Shown: positions 7,111 to 16,303 of the stretch, one piece after another
Numbering within the stretch: the stretch's first letter is position 1
Layout of the letters: every line of letters begins with the position of its first letter
Assembly (NCBI GenBank): GCA_019247335.1
Contig: JAFAPB010000075.1
Location: forward strand, 1-43,667
Direction of reading: 5' to 3'
Length of the DNA stretch: 43,667 bases
Source of the DNA: Candidatus Kaiserbacteria bacterium
GTDB taxonomy: Bacteria > Patescibacteriota > Minisyncoccia > Phycocordibacterales > UBA2100
The notes under the pieces: model-generated
The model's input: the letters and a program-made list of their open reading frames with translations, nothing else
Told to the model about the DNA's origin: nothing
Databases searched by the model: none
Translations under genes and position numbers: made by a program

Positions 7111-9752
7111 CGATGAGTAACGCACGCAATGCAATAGGTACACGCCTGATGACCGCGGCGCTCTTGCTTGCCGTGATGTTCACGTCGTTTATCGCTGCGC
7201 CGATCGCGGAAGCGTCGAGTGTCTCGGGCAGTGCGGGCGCAACGACCGGAGCAACAGGTGCCGGTACGACCGGCGTAGCAGGCGCCGCCGGGACGAACCC
7301 GCAGCCAAAAGTGGAATTTGTCTGCCAGCTCGGCGGCGTCATCAAAAGCACGGATTTGAGCGGCTGCTTGCCGCTCTTTGCGTCGTGGCTCGGCTCGTGG
7401 TTTCTCACAATTGGCGGCGCGTTCCTTCGTATCACTGGCTACTTCTTCGACGCGCTCACGTATCACATCATCATTGCCTTTGCCTCAACGCTCGATTATT
7501 TGAAGATCACCGATGCGATCAACACCGGGTGGACGGTCTTCCGCGATCTCTCCAACATGCTCATCATCGGCATGTTTGTCTTTATCGCGATCTCGATCAT
7601 TCTTGGTCTCAAGGAATACGGACAGAAGCGGCTTATCGCCAACGTGCTCATCGTCGCGGTCTTGATTAACTTCAGTCTTCTCTTTACGAAGCTCATCATC
7701 GACTTTTCGAACTTCACCTCCTATCAGGTCTACACGAAAATGACGACGAATCCCGGCGGGGGACAATCGAGCTTCGACATCGCGGGCAGCTTCCTCGCGC
7801 CGATGGGCATTACAAGCATCTGGGATTCGAGCGGCCTCGTCACCGACCAGGTGCTGCAATCGACGCAGAGCGGCCTGCAGGCATTCGCCTTCGGGCTCGT
7901 CGGCGGCATCATGCTTACCATGGTCGCGGCGGTGCTCGCGTACGGCTGCTTTTTGATCATCGCGCGCGGCATACTCCTCATCTTTTTAATGCTGACGGGG
8001 CCACTCGCATTCGCGACCTATCTCATACCGAATTTTGCGAAGAGCGAATACGGTTGGAATAACTGGTGGAAGACGCTGATCAACAGCGCCGCTTTCGCGC
8101 CGCTGCTTATGATCTTTCTTGCGATCTCGCTCGCGATCGTAAACGCCGCCGGGACGGCCGCGCAGCAGCAGACGAAGATCTCGATGGGCGCGATCATCGC
8201 GAACCCTGCGCAACAGCTCACGCAAAACAGCAGCGCGTGGGTCACCATCATGGTCTACATGATCGGCACGGGACTCCTTTTCGTCTCGTTGCGACTCGCG
8301 AGCAAATTCGCCGGCACGATCAGCGGCCTCGCGACGCCCTCGACGCTCGCGCAAGGCGCGCTGAAGGTCGCGGCGTTCGCGCCGATCGGCGTCGGCGGGC
8401 CACTGCTCGGAACGATGCTGCAGGCTTCACGCGGCACGCGTGCGCTCGGCCGACTTGAGACAGCAAAACAGGATTTGAGCGCATCGCGCCAGAAGATGGG
8501 CACGATGTACGGCGACTTACAGGCCACGAAGGCCACGCACGGCGAGCGCTCGCCGCAGTACCGAGCCGCGCTCAAGGATTACAACAAACAGGTGAAAGCC
8601 ACCGTCAAGCTCGCGAAGAAGGCGGACAAGGCCGAAGAGGTCGCCCGCAAGGATTACAACGTCGCGGATACGGCGCCCGCGAAAGCGGTAGCAAAAGCGG
8701 TCGGCGTGCCCGAGCCGTTCACCGGACAGACGCCGAAAAAAGCGACCGGCGGCGTCCTCGGAAAGGTCGAGCGGCAAGCGAAAGAGGCGGAAAAGATCAC
8801 CAAGCGTCTCGAGCCGACCGCCGGCGACGAACAGGCGATCCAGGAAAAGCACCGACGCGAAGCGGAACGGCGCCACGAAGGGGAGCGCACCGCACTCAAC
8901 GAGCAGCTGCGCATCGCGCGCGCGACCCAAGACGGCATCAGGAAGCAGGCAGCGACCGACAAAGCGCGCCTCACGCAAGAGCAGGAACAGGCGAAGAAGG
9001 ATCGCGAGTCGCGCGCGGCCGAAGTCGACAAGATCGTGAAGGGCATTCAGCCGCGACATGAAGCCGCCGTCAAAGAAAAGGAAACGATCACCAAAGAAGT
9101 GCAGACGAATACCAAGGAGATAAACGAGCGCGCGAACAATCAGCAGGTCGAACTCGACCGCAAGATCGCGATCGAGACCAACCCAGCAGAGATCACGAAG
9201 CTCAAAGCGGAGAAGGAGACCGTCGAAGTGAAGCGCGGCGCGGAGCTCCGCACCGAGCAAGCGAAGATCCAGCGCGTCACCGCACAGGTCGAGCAGATCG
9301 AATCCGAGATCAAGCAAGCGCGCCAGCCGATCACGGATCTCGACGCGAAGATCGCACAAGCGAATACGCAGATCGAGAATCTCGACACGCAGGTCGCCAA
9401 CGCCGATCGCGATGTCAGACAAAAAGAGAACGCGCTCAAGCAGCTCGATCAGCAGATCCGTACGGAGGCGAAGGAAGCGGGCGACCGCGAGATCAACGCC
9501 ATGCATGCAGGTCTCGTCGACGCGGCGGCCGAAGCAGGTCGGCAGGTCGCCGAAAATCCGGCCGACCGGCCGTTCGTCGTCGACGAGGTCCGCAGCGCGT
9601 TCAAGAAGCGCACGAGCGCCGAAGGTCGCATGAAGCGATTCTTCCAGGATATGAATAAAGAGATCGGCACCGGAGAGCCGCCGCAGACGCCGTCATCGCC
9701 GATCTCGCCCACGCCGCCTCCGACACCGCCGTCGCCGCCACCCGCCCACTGA
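7107..9752 (+). CDS. VirB6/TrbL-like channel protein with long coiled-coil tail
   Basis: 881 aa. The N-terminal 350 or so residues carry a signal-like segment and then about six to seven hydrophobic segments (including LIIGMFVFIAISIILGL, LIVAVLINFSLLF, the LLIFLMLTGPLAFATYL stretch and LLMIFLAISLAIV), the arrangement of VirB6/TrbL inner-membrane channel subunits. From about residue 450 to 850 the protein is highly charged and Lys/Glu/Gln-rich with heptad character, then ends in a Pro-rich tail (SPTPPPTPPSPPPAH). A coiled coil of this length is not part of standard TrbL. The start at 7107 makes an ATGA overlap with the upstream TGA; 7098 and 7113 are in-frame alternatives. The tail may hold a cytoplasmic partner or span the envelope, depending on topology. 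Confidence 0.8.
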   Translation: MTMSNARNAIGTRLMTAALLLAVMFTSFIAAPIAEASSVSGSAGATTGATGAGTTGVAGAAGTNPQPKVEFVCQLGGVIKSTDLSGCLPLFASWLGSWFLTIGGAFLRITGYFFDALTYHIIIAFASTLDYLKITDAINTGWTVFRDLSNMLIIGMFVFIAISIILGLKEYGQKRLIANVLIVAVLINFSLLFTKLIIDFSNFTSYQVYTKMTTNPGGGQSSFDIAGSFLAPMGITSIWDSSGLVTDQVLQSTQSGLQAFAFGLVGGIMLTMVAAVLAYGCFLIIARGILLIFLMLTGPLAFATYLIPNFAKSEYGWNNWWKTLINSAAFAPLLMIFLAISLAIVNAAGTAAQQQTKISMGAIIANPAQQLTQNSSAWVTIMVYMIGTGLLFVSLRLASKFAGTISGLATPSTLAQGALKVAAFAPIGVGGPLLGTMLQASRGTRALGRLETAKQDLSASRQKMGTMYGDLQATKATHGERSPQYRAALKDYNKQVKATVKLAKKADKAEEVARKDYNVADTAPAKAVAKAVGVPEPFTGQTPKKATGGVLGKVERQAKEAEKITKRLEPTAGDEQAIQEKHRREAERRHEGERTALNEQLRIARATQDGIRKQAATDKARLTQEQEQAKKDRESRAAEVDKIVKGIQPRHEAAVKEKETITKEVQTNTKEINERANNQQVELDRKIAIETNPAEITKLKAEKETVEVKRGAELRTEQAKIQRVTAQVEQIESEIKQARQPITDLDAKIAQANTQIENLDTQVANADRDVRQKENALKQLDQQIRTEAKEAGDREINAMHAGLVDAAAEAGRQVAENPADRPFVVDEVRSAFKKRTSAEGRMKRFFQDMNKEIGTGEPPQTPSSPISPTPPPTPPSPPPAH

Positions 9753-9753
9753 T

Positions 9754-10332
9754 ATGGATGACACGCAACTCGATCAAAAACTAAGTGAGCGATTCAAGTC
9801 GCTCCCGAAGATCGTGCAGGACGCGATCACGTCGGCGAGCGTCGAGCAACACCTGCGCGCGCTCGCCGAGACCCACAAGCTCCACATCGATCAGTGGGCG
9901 CTTCTTGAGAATGAGGTAATGCTGACTTTGCTCGGCTTCCAGAAGACGGAAGATCTTGCGGGCAACATCGCAAAGGAAGTGGGTATCGATGCGGAGGCTG
10001 CACGTGCGCTGGCAGATGACATCTCAAAGGTCGTTTTTGAACCAATCAGAGGCGAATTGGATCGCCGGCTCGATGCTCCCACGCAAAATCCGCTGCCTGG
10101 AGAGCCGATAGCGGAAACGCCTCATGAAGCCGCGCCGACCGCTCCTTCAGCGCCGATCGCGCCGTCGGCTCCGCAACTGGCGGCAACGCCCGTCGTCCCG
10201 GCGACTCCACCGTCGCCCGCACCCGAAAAAAAGGTTGAGCGCGCCCCAGTTTCACAGAATTATGCCGCGTCCATGCCGAGCCATGAGCGTACCGCGATAG
10301 AAGGAGACCCGTACCGCGAACAAATTGCATAA
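9754..10332 (+). CDS. Small soluble protein with Pro/Ala-rich tail, secretion cluster
   Basis: 192 aa, no signal peptide or membrane segment, so probably cytoplasmic. Residues 1-110 look helical and acidic (SERFKSLPKIVQDAITS ... NEVMLTLLGF ... EVGIDAEAARALADDI). Residues 115-165 are a Pro/Ala/Thr-rich linker, followed by a short basic C-terminus. I do not recognise a family. It is joined to the channel gene by the stop-T-ATG junction TGATATG, which suggests coupled translation and a stoichiometric relation, perhaps as partner of the coiled-coil tail. Confidence 0.7.
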   Translation: MDDTQLDQKLSERFKSLPKIVQDAITSASVEQHLRALAETHKLHIDQWALLENEVMLTLLGFQKTEDLAGNIAKEVGIDAEAARALADDISKVVFEPIRGELDRRLDAPTQNPLPGEPIAETPHEAAPTAPSAPIAPSAPQLAATPVVPATPPSPAPEKKVERAPVSQNYAASMPSHERTAIEGDPYREQIA

Positions 10333-10359
10333 CAAACGCGGGCATCGCGCATCGCTTGA

Positions 10360-10365
10360 TATACT
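10360..10365 (+). promoter_or_regulatory. Internal promoter before the PrgI gene
   Basis: TATACT ends 7 nt before ATG 10373, giving a leaderless or near-leaderless secondary transcript for the ATPase half of the cluster. Confidence 0.55.
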
Positions 10366-10372
10366 GAAAGCG

Positions 10373-10870
10373 ATGCAGTTCCAGGTACCGCAGTTTATCG
10401 AAGTGGAAGACAAGATCTTCGGCCCCTTCACGTTTAAACAGTTCGTCTTCCTCGCCGGCGGCGCGGGCACCGCATATCTCCTGTGGCGCGCGCTGCCGCT
10501 TTTGGTCGCTGCACCGCTTATCGCGATCATCGCCGGAATGACGGTGGCACTGGCTTTCGTGCAGTACAACGGCCGCCCTTTCCTCCTCGCCGCGGAAACG
10601 GCGTTCTACTACCTCCTCCATAGCAAGCTCTACCTCTGGAACAACGTTCCCAAGAAAGTCGCGCCGAAAAAGGCCGCCGAGCAGCCGACCGCACAGGTAT
10701 ACATTCCGCATCTTTCTGATTCCCGCTTGCACGACCTCGCTTGGTCGCTCGACATCAAAGAACGTATCGCCGCGGGCGTCTCCTCCGAAGAAGACCGGGA
10801 AGCGCGCTCCGTGGTCGCGATACGCACGCCCGAGGAAATAATCGCCCACATGCAGGGCCGACACGCCTGA
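10373..10870 (+). CDS. PrgI family (VirB3-like) T4SS membrane protein
   Basis: 165 aa from ATG 10373. The longer in-frame ORF from 10325 would start upstream of the -10 element and adds an unrelated leader. The N-terminus (QFQVPQFIEVEDKIFGPFT) and the two closely spaced hydrophobic segments (residues about 25-65) are typical of PrgI proteins, which stand in for VirB3 in Gram-positive-type and CPR conjugation loci and sit directly before the VirB4 ATPase. The C-terminal third is soluble and basic. The stop is followed by T and ATG of the next gene (TGATATG). Confidence 0.85.
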   Translation: MQFQVPQFIEVEDKIFGPFTFKQFVFLAGGAGTAYLLWRALPLLVAAPLIAIIAGMTVALAFVQYNGRPFLLAAETAFYYLLHSKLYLWNNVPKKVAPKKAAEQPTAQVYIPHLSDSRLHDLAWSLDIKERIAAGVSSEEDREARSVVAIRTPEEIIAHMQGRHA

Positions 10871-10871
10871 T

Positions 10872-11537
10872 ATGCCGGAAACCACAGCCAATCCGCGCGC
10901 CAATACCCGCTCGACGCAGGAGTTCGTTCCCGTCGCTGAAGTGCGCGACGGCATCATCGTGATGAAGGACACGAGCCTGCGCGCTGTCCTCCTTGCGTCC
11001 TCTCTGAACTTCGCGCTCAAGTCGGAGGACGAGCAGACCGCGTTCATCGTGCAGTTCCAGAACTTTCTCAACTCGCTCGATTTTTCCGTGCAGATCTTCG
11101 TGCAGTCGCGCATGCTCGACATCCGTCCGTACGTCGCGACGCTCGAGGCGGCGTATAAAGAGCAGCTCGACGATCTCATGCGCGTGCAGATCCGGGAATA
11201 CATCGAATTCATCCGTAGCTTCACCGAGGCGGCGAACATCATGACGAAAAACTTTTTCGTCGTCGTGCCGTACACCCCGCCCGCGCTCACCAAAACCGGC
11301 GGCGCGCTCTCGCTCCTGTCGCTCGGCAAAGGCAGTGGCAGCGCGGATGAAGCGAACAAGACCTTTGAAGAACAGGTGACGCAGCTCGAGCAGCGCATCG
11401 CGATCGTGCAGCAAGGTCTCGTGCGCACCGGCGTGCGCACCGTGCAGCTCGGCACGGAAGAGGCGATCGAGCTTCTCTATAAGATGTTCAATCCGGGGGA
11501 AGAGGGGAAACCCATGCCCTTAAACGCACAACAATAG
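10872..11537 (+). CDS. TraC-like domain protein preceding VirB4
   Basis: 221 aa, soluble. It begins with a polar leader, then a conserved-looking core (STQEFVPVAEVRDGIIVMKD ... FLNSLDFSVQIFVQSRMLDI ... YIEFIRSFTEAANIMTKNFF) as found in small TraC/VirB4 N-terminal-domain proteins encoded just before VirB4 in CPR genomes. The match to this class is from memory of gene order and motif style. It has no P-loop and so is not itself an ATPase; it probably docks with VirB4 or PrgI. Junctions on both sides are stop-T-ATG (TGATATG before, TAGTATG after). Confidence 0.7.
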   Translation: MPETTANPRANTRSTQEFVPVAEVRDGIIVMKDTSLRAVLLASSLNFALKSEDEQTAFIVQFQNFLNSLDFSVQIFVQSRMLDIRPYVATLEAAYKEQLDDLMRVQIREYIEFIRSFTEAANIMTKNFFVVVPYTPPALTKTGGALSLLSLGKGSGSADEANKTFEEQVTQLEQRIAIVQQGLVRTGVRTVQLGTEEAIELLYKMFNPGEEGKPMPLNAQQ

Positions 11538-11538
11538 T

Positions 11539-13476
11539 ATGGCGCTCACCGACCTGCTCCCGTTCGGCAAGAAAAAAACGGAGTCGCCCGAGGTCTTGCC
11601 GGTTTTGCCCGATGAGATCTACCGCACCGGCGTACTCGACCTGCAGGATGTCATCGCGCCGCACGCGCTCAAGATCACTTCGCACGAGCTCGACCTCGGC
11701 GAGAAGATCGCGCGCACGTTCTTCGTGATCTCATATCCGCGCTTTTTGACGACCGGCTGGTTCGCGCCGATCATCAACATGGACAAGGTGATCGATATCT
11801 CGATCTTCGTGCACCCGATGGACACCAACGAGATGCTGCGCAAGTTCCAGAAAAAGGTGGCGGAGATCCAGAGCCAGATCGCCTCGCGCGAGGAGAAAGG
11901 CATGGTGCGCGACCCGATGCTCGACACCGCCTACGGCGACCTCGAACAGCTGCGCGACAACCTCCAGCAGGCGCAGGAGAGAATTTTCGACGTGGGTCTC
12001 TATCTCACGCTCTACGGCGCGACGCGCGAAGAGATCGACAAGGTGGAAAGCGAGGTGCGCTCGATCCTCGAATCGCGCCTCGTCTATATCCGGCCGGCGC
12101 TCTTCCAGCAGGAGCAGGGCTTCCGCTCGGTCCTCCCGCTCGCGACAGACGAGCTCGGCGTACATACCAAGCTCAACTCCGCGCCGCTCTCCTCGATCTT
12201 TCCGTTCATCTCGTTCGACCTTACCTCGGATCGCGGCATTCTCTACGGCATCAACCGCCACAACTCTTCGCTCATTCTCTTCGATCGCTTCTCGCTCGAG
12301 AACTACAACAGCGTGACCTTCGCTAAATCCGGCGCCGGCAAATCCTACACGACCAAATTAGAGATCCTGCGCTCGCTTATGTTCGACACCGAGGTGATCG
12401 TGATCGACCCCGAACGCGAGTATGAATATCTCGCCGAGACGGTGGGCGGACGCTATTTCAATATCAGCCTCTCCTCCGAGCACCACATCAATCCGTTCGA
12501 TCTTCCGATCCCGCGCGAGGATGAGAATCCGTCGGACGTGCTCCGCAACAACATCATCACGCTCGTCGGCCTCTTCCGCATCATGCTCGGCGGACTCACG
12601 CCCGAGGAAGACGCGATCATCGACAAGGCGATCACCGAAACGTACGCGCTCAAAGACATCACGGCCGATGCGAACTTCGCCGCGGTCGAGCCGCCGCTGC
12701 TTTCCGACTTCGAGCTCGTGCTCTCCGGCATGGAAGGCTCCGAGAGCCTCGTGCAACGTCTTTCGAAATACACCAAGGGTACGTGGTCCGGCTTTATGAA
12801 TCGCCCGACCAACGTCGACATGAACAAAAAGCTCGTCGTCTTTTCCGTGCGCGACATGGAAGACGATCTGAAGCCGGTCGCGATGTACATCATCACGCAC
12901 CACATCTGGAATGTCGTGCGAAAAGAGCTCCGCAAGCGCCTCCTCGTCATCGACGAGGCATGGTGGATGATGAAGGCGCAGGACACCGCCTCCTTCCTCT
13001 TCGGCATCGCGAAGCGCGGCCGTAAATACTATCTCGGGCTCTCGACGATCACGCAGGACGTGAATGACTTTTTGACATCGCCGTACGGCACGGCGATGAT
13101 CACCAACTCGTCGATCCAGATGCTCCTGCGCCAATCGCCGACGTCCGTCGACTTGGTGCAGCAGACGTTCAAGCTCTCCGACGAAGAAAAATATCTGCTC
13201 CTCGAATCAGACGTCGGGGAAGGTATCTTCTTCGCGGGACTCAAGCACGTCGCGATAAAAGTGATCGCTTCCTACACGGAGGACCAGATCATCACATCCG
13301 ACCCCTCACAGATCCTCGCGATCAAAAAAGCGAAGCAAGAACTCGAAGCGGCGAACGAAGTGCCGACTCCGTTGCCGGAGCCGTCGCCCGCCGCGGCGGC
13401 GCCTGCCGCACCTGCCGCGCCTGCACCGGCGGCTGCCGCAATGAATCAACCCGAGCCGCCCGTGCCGAATATATGA
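11539..13476 (+). CDS. virB4: VirB4/TraC-family conjugation ATPase
   Basis: 645 aa. It powers assembly or transport in type IV secretion at the cytoplasmic face of the membrane. The N-terminal 250 residues form the CagE/TrbE/VirB4 domain. Walker A is KSGAGKS (within residues 262-269), followed by VIDPEREYEYL. Walker B is LLVIDEAWWMM (near residue 470), then the conserved sensor region RGRKYYLGLSTITQDVNDFL and MLLRQS. The C-terminal 50 residues are a Pro/Ala-rich tail absent from most VirB4 proteins. Its own stop overlaps the next start (ATGA at 13473). No relaxase, VirD4 coupling protein or VirB11 is in the window. Confidence 0.92.
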   Translation: MALTDLLPFGKKKTESPEVLPVLPDEIYRTGVLDLQDVIAPHALKITSHELDLGEKIARTFFVISYPRFLTTGWFAPIINMDKVIDISIFVHPMDTNEMLRKFQKKVAEIQSQIASREEKGMVRDPMLDTAYGDLEQLRDNLQQAQERIFDVGLYLTLYGATREEIDKVESEVRSILESRLVYIRPALFQQEQGFRSVLPLATDELGVHTKLNSAPLSSIFPFISFDLTSDRGILYGINRHNSSLILFDRFSLENYNSVTFAKSGAGKSYTTKLEILRSLMFDTEVIVIDPEREYEYLAETVGGRYFNISLSSEHHINPFDLPIPREDENPSDVLRNNIITLVGLFRIMLGGLTPEEDAIIDKAITETYALKDITADANFAAVEPPLLSDFELVLSGMEGSESLVQRLSKYTKGTWSGFMNRPTNVDMNKKLVVFSVRDMEDDLKPVAMYIITHHIWNVVRKELRKRLLVIDEAWWMMKAQDTASFLFGIAKRGRKYYLGLSTITQDVNDFLTSPYGTAMITNSSIQMLLRQSPTSVDLVQQTFKLSDEEKYLLLESDVGEGIFFAGLKHVAIKVIASYTEDQIITSDPSQILAIKKAKQELEAANEVPTPLPEPSPAAAAPAAPAAPAPAAAAMNQPEPPVPNI

Positions 13477-14516
13477 GACGTATCGCTTTGATCGCGCCGC
13501 TCGCGATACTCTTCTTCGCGGCGCCCGCTTTCGCACAACTCTCGCTCCCCGGCGGTGGGAACTCGCTCACGATCGGGATCGACCCTGTCGCACCGCGCCC
13601 CGGCGATCGAGTCGCGCTCTCACTTTCCACGTCTCTGTACGATCTGGATGCAAGCACGATCACCTGGCAGGTCAATGGCACGACGATCGCATCCGGTGTG
13701 GGCGTAAAAAATGCGTCATTTAGGGCCGGCGCCCTCGGATCCGCTGACGATATCAGCGTCGAGCTGGTCGACGGCGATGCGGTCGCCTCCGCCGAAACGC
13801 GTCTCACGCCCGCATCCGTCGATCTCTTGTGGGAATCCGATTCGTACGTGCCGCCGTTCTATCGCGGCCGCGCCTTGCCCACACCCGGTACGAGCATCCG
13901 ACTCTTCGCTATCCCATATCTCACAAAAACCGGCCGCACGTACGCCGCAGATCAGCTCATCTATACCTGGAAGGTGAACGGTGCGGTCGTCTCCTCGCTC
14001 TCCGGTCGCGGCAAAGCGAGCGCTCGCATTCCCGCGCCCGATCTTTTTGATCAAAAAACAGTGACGGTCGATGTCGCCTCACCCGATAAGAGCGTGGCGG
14101 CGAGCGCGAGCGTCACGATCTCGACCGGCGACCCTCTTGTGCGGCTCTATGAAGATCATCCGCTCTTCGGCGTAGAGTATTTCCGTGCGTTGCCGCCGAA
14201 TTTTTTCCTGAATGAGAGCGAAATGACCTTCATCGCGATACCGTATTTCGCAAAAGCTCAGCGGGGAAACAGCGCAAATCTTACGCACGAATGGCGCGTG
14301 AACGGCACGCCCGTCGCCGCTGCCGGCGACCGTACCGATGAGATCACCTTGAGCGCGGGAAACACCGGCGGGCTCGCGCACCTCGAGCTCTCGGTCGGCG
14401 ACCGCACGAACATCCTTTCGCAGGCCGCCGGTACCTGGGACATCACCTTCACGAAATCCGGCGGCGCGCCCGGCGCGACGTCGGGCGGCGCTTCGAGCCC
14501 GTTCGGCGACCATTGA
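13473..14516 (+). CDS. Secreted protein with three Ig-like repeats
   Basis: 347 aa: signal peptide (MRRIALIAPLAILFFAAPAFA), then beta-rich modules. Three copies of a W-x-V-N-G strand motif (TWQVNG, TWKVNG, EWRVNG) mark three Ig-like or cadherin-like domains. Two of them also share a longer pattern ending in RLFAIPYL / TFIAIPYF. No cell-wall sorting signal is seen; the C-terminus is short and Gly/Ser-rich. It is likely exposed at the surface as part of, or decorating, the secretion apparatus. Family not named. Confidence 0.75.
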   Translation: MRRIALIAPLAILFFAAPAFAQLSLPGGGNSLTIGIDPVAPRPGDRVALSLSTSLYDLDASTITWQVNGTTIASGVGVKNASFRAGALGSADDISVELVDGDAVASAETRLTPASVDLLWESDSYVPPFYRGRALPTPGTSIRLFAIPYLTKTGRTYAADQLIYTWKVNGAVVSSLSGRGKASARIPAPDLFDQKTVTVDVASPDKSVAASASVTISTGDPLVRLYEDHPLFGVEYFRALPPNFFLNESEMTFIAIPYFAKAQRGNSANLTHEWRVNGTPVAAAGDRTDEITLSAGNTGGLAHLELSVGDRTNILSQAAGTWDITFTKSGGAPGATSGGASSPFGDH

Positions 14517-14517
14517 T

Positions 14518-15732
14518 ATGAATAATTTCTCGAGCGCAATTAAATTCTTCCTGGCGGCTGCGATCGTCATTATTCTCGGCGCGCTCCTCGGCTGGTACAC
14601 CTTCATTCATCGGCAGATCGCCGCGACGGATGCGGAGAGCAATGCGCGCGGCACTACTATTCCGACGTTCGGCGGGCAGACCGGCAGCATCAATGCGAAC
14701 ATAAGCGGCACCGCGGACACGGGAGAAGCGCCGCCCGGCAAAGCAGCGCCGCGCCTCTGGCATGTGACCAAAAACCCTGTCGCGGGCGACGGATTTGCAT
14801 CCGCGACCTCGACGATCTATTTCGCAGAACTTTCGAGCGGGAACGTGCTGATCGGCGATCCCTCCACGAGCGCCGTCGTGCGGCTCTCGAATACCCTGAT
14901 GCCCAAATCGTACGAAGCGCGCTTCGCGCCCGACGGATCCGTGATCCTGCGCTCGGTGGGCGAGAGCGGCGCCGTGCAGACCTACGCTGCACGGCTCGCC
15001 ACGTCGACCGAATCGGTCGATTCGACATCGACGCCGATGATGTTGAAGGGTTTGTATCTGCCGCAAGATATCCTCGAGATCACGACGGTCCCTGCTCTCA
15101 AGCTTTTGTATTTGATATCCGATAATGTGGGCGGGGCATCGCTGATCCAGTCCGATTGGTCGGGCGCGACGCAGAAGAAGCTCTTCTCATCACCGCTGCT
15201 TGAATGGCAGCTGCAGGTCTCTCCCGAGAACACCATCGTCCTCACGCAAAAGGCGGCCGACAATCTGCCCGGCTCCGCATATGCGCTCTCGGGTTCGACG
15301 CTCCGTCCGCTTGTCGAGAACGTGCCGGGACTCATCCTCCGCATCGGCAAAGGAGGCGCCATGCTCTACAGCTCGTCGAACGGCGCGCCTGATCTATACG
15401 CACAAGCGTCCGCGAGCGCGGCGCCGGTGCATCTGCCGATCCGCACCTCGGCCGATAAGTGCGTCTTTGCCGCCTCCGGGCTCACCGCGTACTGCGCCGT
15501 GCCGACGGCGAATCCGGGCGGTTACCTTTCGGCGCGCTTTCAGGGGACAGTGCATACGTCGGATTCCTGGTATCGCATCGATATGTCCGCCGGGACCGCG
15601 GAGAAATTCTTTACGCCTGACCCCTCGATCGCGCTCGACGTTGAGAATCCGCAGATCGATGCGAACGGGCTCTATCTCGCATTTCAAAACGGGGCGGATC
15701 GATCGCTCTGGATGCTCCGTATCATGCAATAG
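14518..15732 (+). CDS. Membrane-anchored protein, propeller-like ectodomain
   Basis: 404 aa. Residues 8-28 form one N-terminal membrane anchor; the rest is extracytoplasmic. After a Gly/Thr-rich linker, the ectodomain shows repeated strand pairs of the type F-A-P-D-G-S-V-I-L and I-D-A-N-G-L-Y-L-A-F, reminiscent of WD40/TolB-like beta-propeller blades. The propeller reading is inference from repeat spacing. It sits between the Ig-repeat protein and the pilin in the operon and starts with the TGATATG junction. It could be a scaffold or receptor part of the surface machine. Confidence 0.7.
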   Translation: MNNFSSAIKFFLAAAIVIILGALLGWYTFIHRQIAATDAESNARGTTIPTFGGQTGSINANISGTADTGEAPPGKAAPRLWHVTKNPVAGDGFASATSTIYFAELSSGNVLIGDPSTSAVVRLSNTLMPKSYEARFAPDGSVILRSVGESGAVQTYAARLATSTESVDSTSTPMMLKGLYLPQDILEITTVPALKLLYLISDNVGGASLIQSDWSGATQKKLFSSPLLEWQLQVSPENTIVLTQKAADNLPGSAYALSGSTLRPLVENVPGLILRIGKGGAMLYSSSNGAPDLYAQASASAAPVHLPIRTSADKCVFAASGLTAYCAVPTANPGGYLSARFQGTVHTSDSWYRIDMSAGTAEKFFTPDPSIALDVENPQIDANGLYLAFQNGADRSLWMLRIMQ

Positions 15733-15733
15733 T

Positions 15734-16300
15734 ATGTCTATGCGCGTACGAACACCGGTCGTTTCTCTCTGCCTTCTTGTTGTCATGTTGTTTCTCTTTG
15801 CCGGCGTCGCTCATGCCTCCGGCGCGGGTACCGGATGCACCAATCAATTCTGTCCGCTCGCGAATGTGAGCAATTCGCGACTCCAGGATATTTATTCCGG
15901 CACCGACCTCGCGAACTTCATCAGCAAGCTCTTCACCTTCGCGATATCGATCGGCGCGATCCTCGCGGTCCTGCGTCTCGGCTGGGCAGGGTACCTCTAC
16001 ATGACAACTGATAGCTGGGGATCAAAAGGGAAGGCGAAAGAGGTGATTGGCGACGTCGTCCTCGGCCTTCTCCTCCTCCTAAGCATCTGGATCATCCTCA
16101 AGCAGATCAATCCTGACATCTTGAAGCTCAACATTTTGAACCAAATTCAAAAAGTCGACGTGAGCAAGCAGGTCCCTGCCAATACCTCCGGCGCAGGCAC
16201 GGGGACAGGCGCCGGAACGGGCAGCGCAACGGGAACCGGCGGCGCGACAGGGACAGCGATGCCGTGCACTGATGCGCTCGGCAATGTGATTCCGTGCTAA
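15734..16300 (+). CDS. VirB2/TrbC-like pilin
   Basis: 188 aa: signal peptide (cleavage after AHASG or nearby), then two hydrophobic helices (FAISIGAILAVLRLGWAGYL and VVLGLLLLLSIWIIL) separated by a short polar loop, the hairpin layout of VirB2/TrbC conjugative pilins. The C-terminus adds a Gly-Thr-Ala repeat (TGTGAGTGSATGTGG) and two cysteines, which is unusual. The ORF is open much further upstream, but the true start is the ATG right after the previous TAG (TAGTATG). Last gene of the plus-strand cluster; the next gene converges from 16304. Confidence 0.8.
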   Translation: MSMRVRTPVVSLCLLVVMLFLFAGVAHASGAGTGCTNQFCPLANVSNSRLQDIYSGTDLANFISKLFTFAISIGAILAVLRLGWAGYLYMTTDSWGSKGKAKEVIGDVVLGLLLLLSIWIILKQINPDILKLNILNQIQKVDVSKQVPANTSGAGTGTGAGTGSATGTGGATGTAMPCTDALGNVIPC

Positions 16301-16303
16301 CGG

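Noticed and set aside
8517..9506. 329-codon minus-strand ORF
   Set aside because: Antisense to the coiled-coil part of the TrbL-like gene; its Leu/Arg repeat pattern mirrors the Glu/Lys codons of the real gene.
10046..11455. 469-codon minus-strand ORF
   Set aside because: Covers PrgI and the TraC-like gene antisense; composition typical of a shadow, and the sense genes have family motifs and coupled starts.
16200..16260. Short GC-rich repeat near the pilin end as a possible tandem DNA repeat or CRISPR-like array
   Set aside because: It encodes the in-frame Gly-Thr-Ala repeat of the pilin C-terminus; unit length is irregular and there are no spacers.
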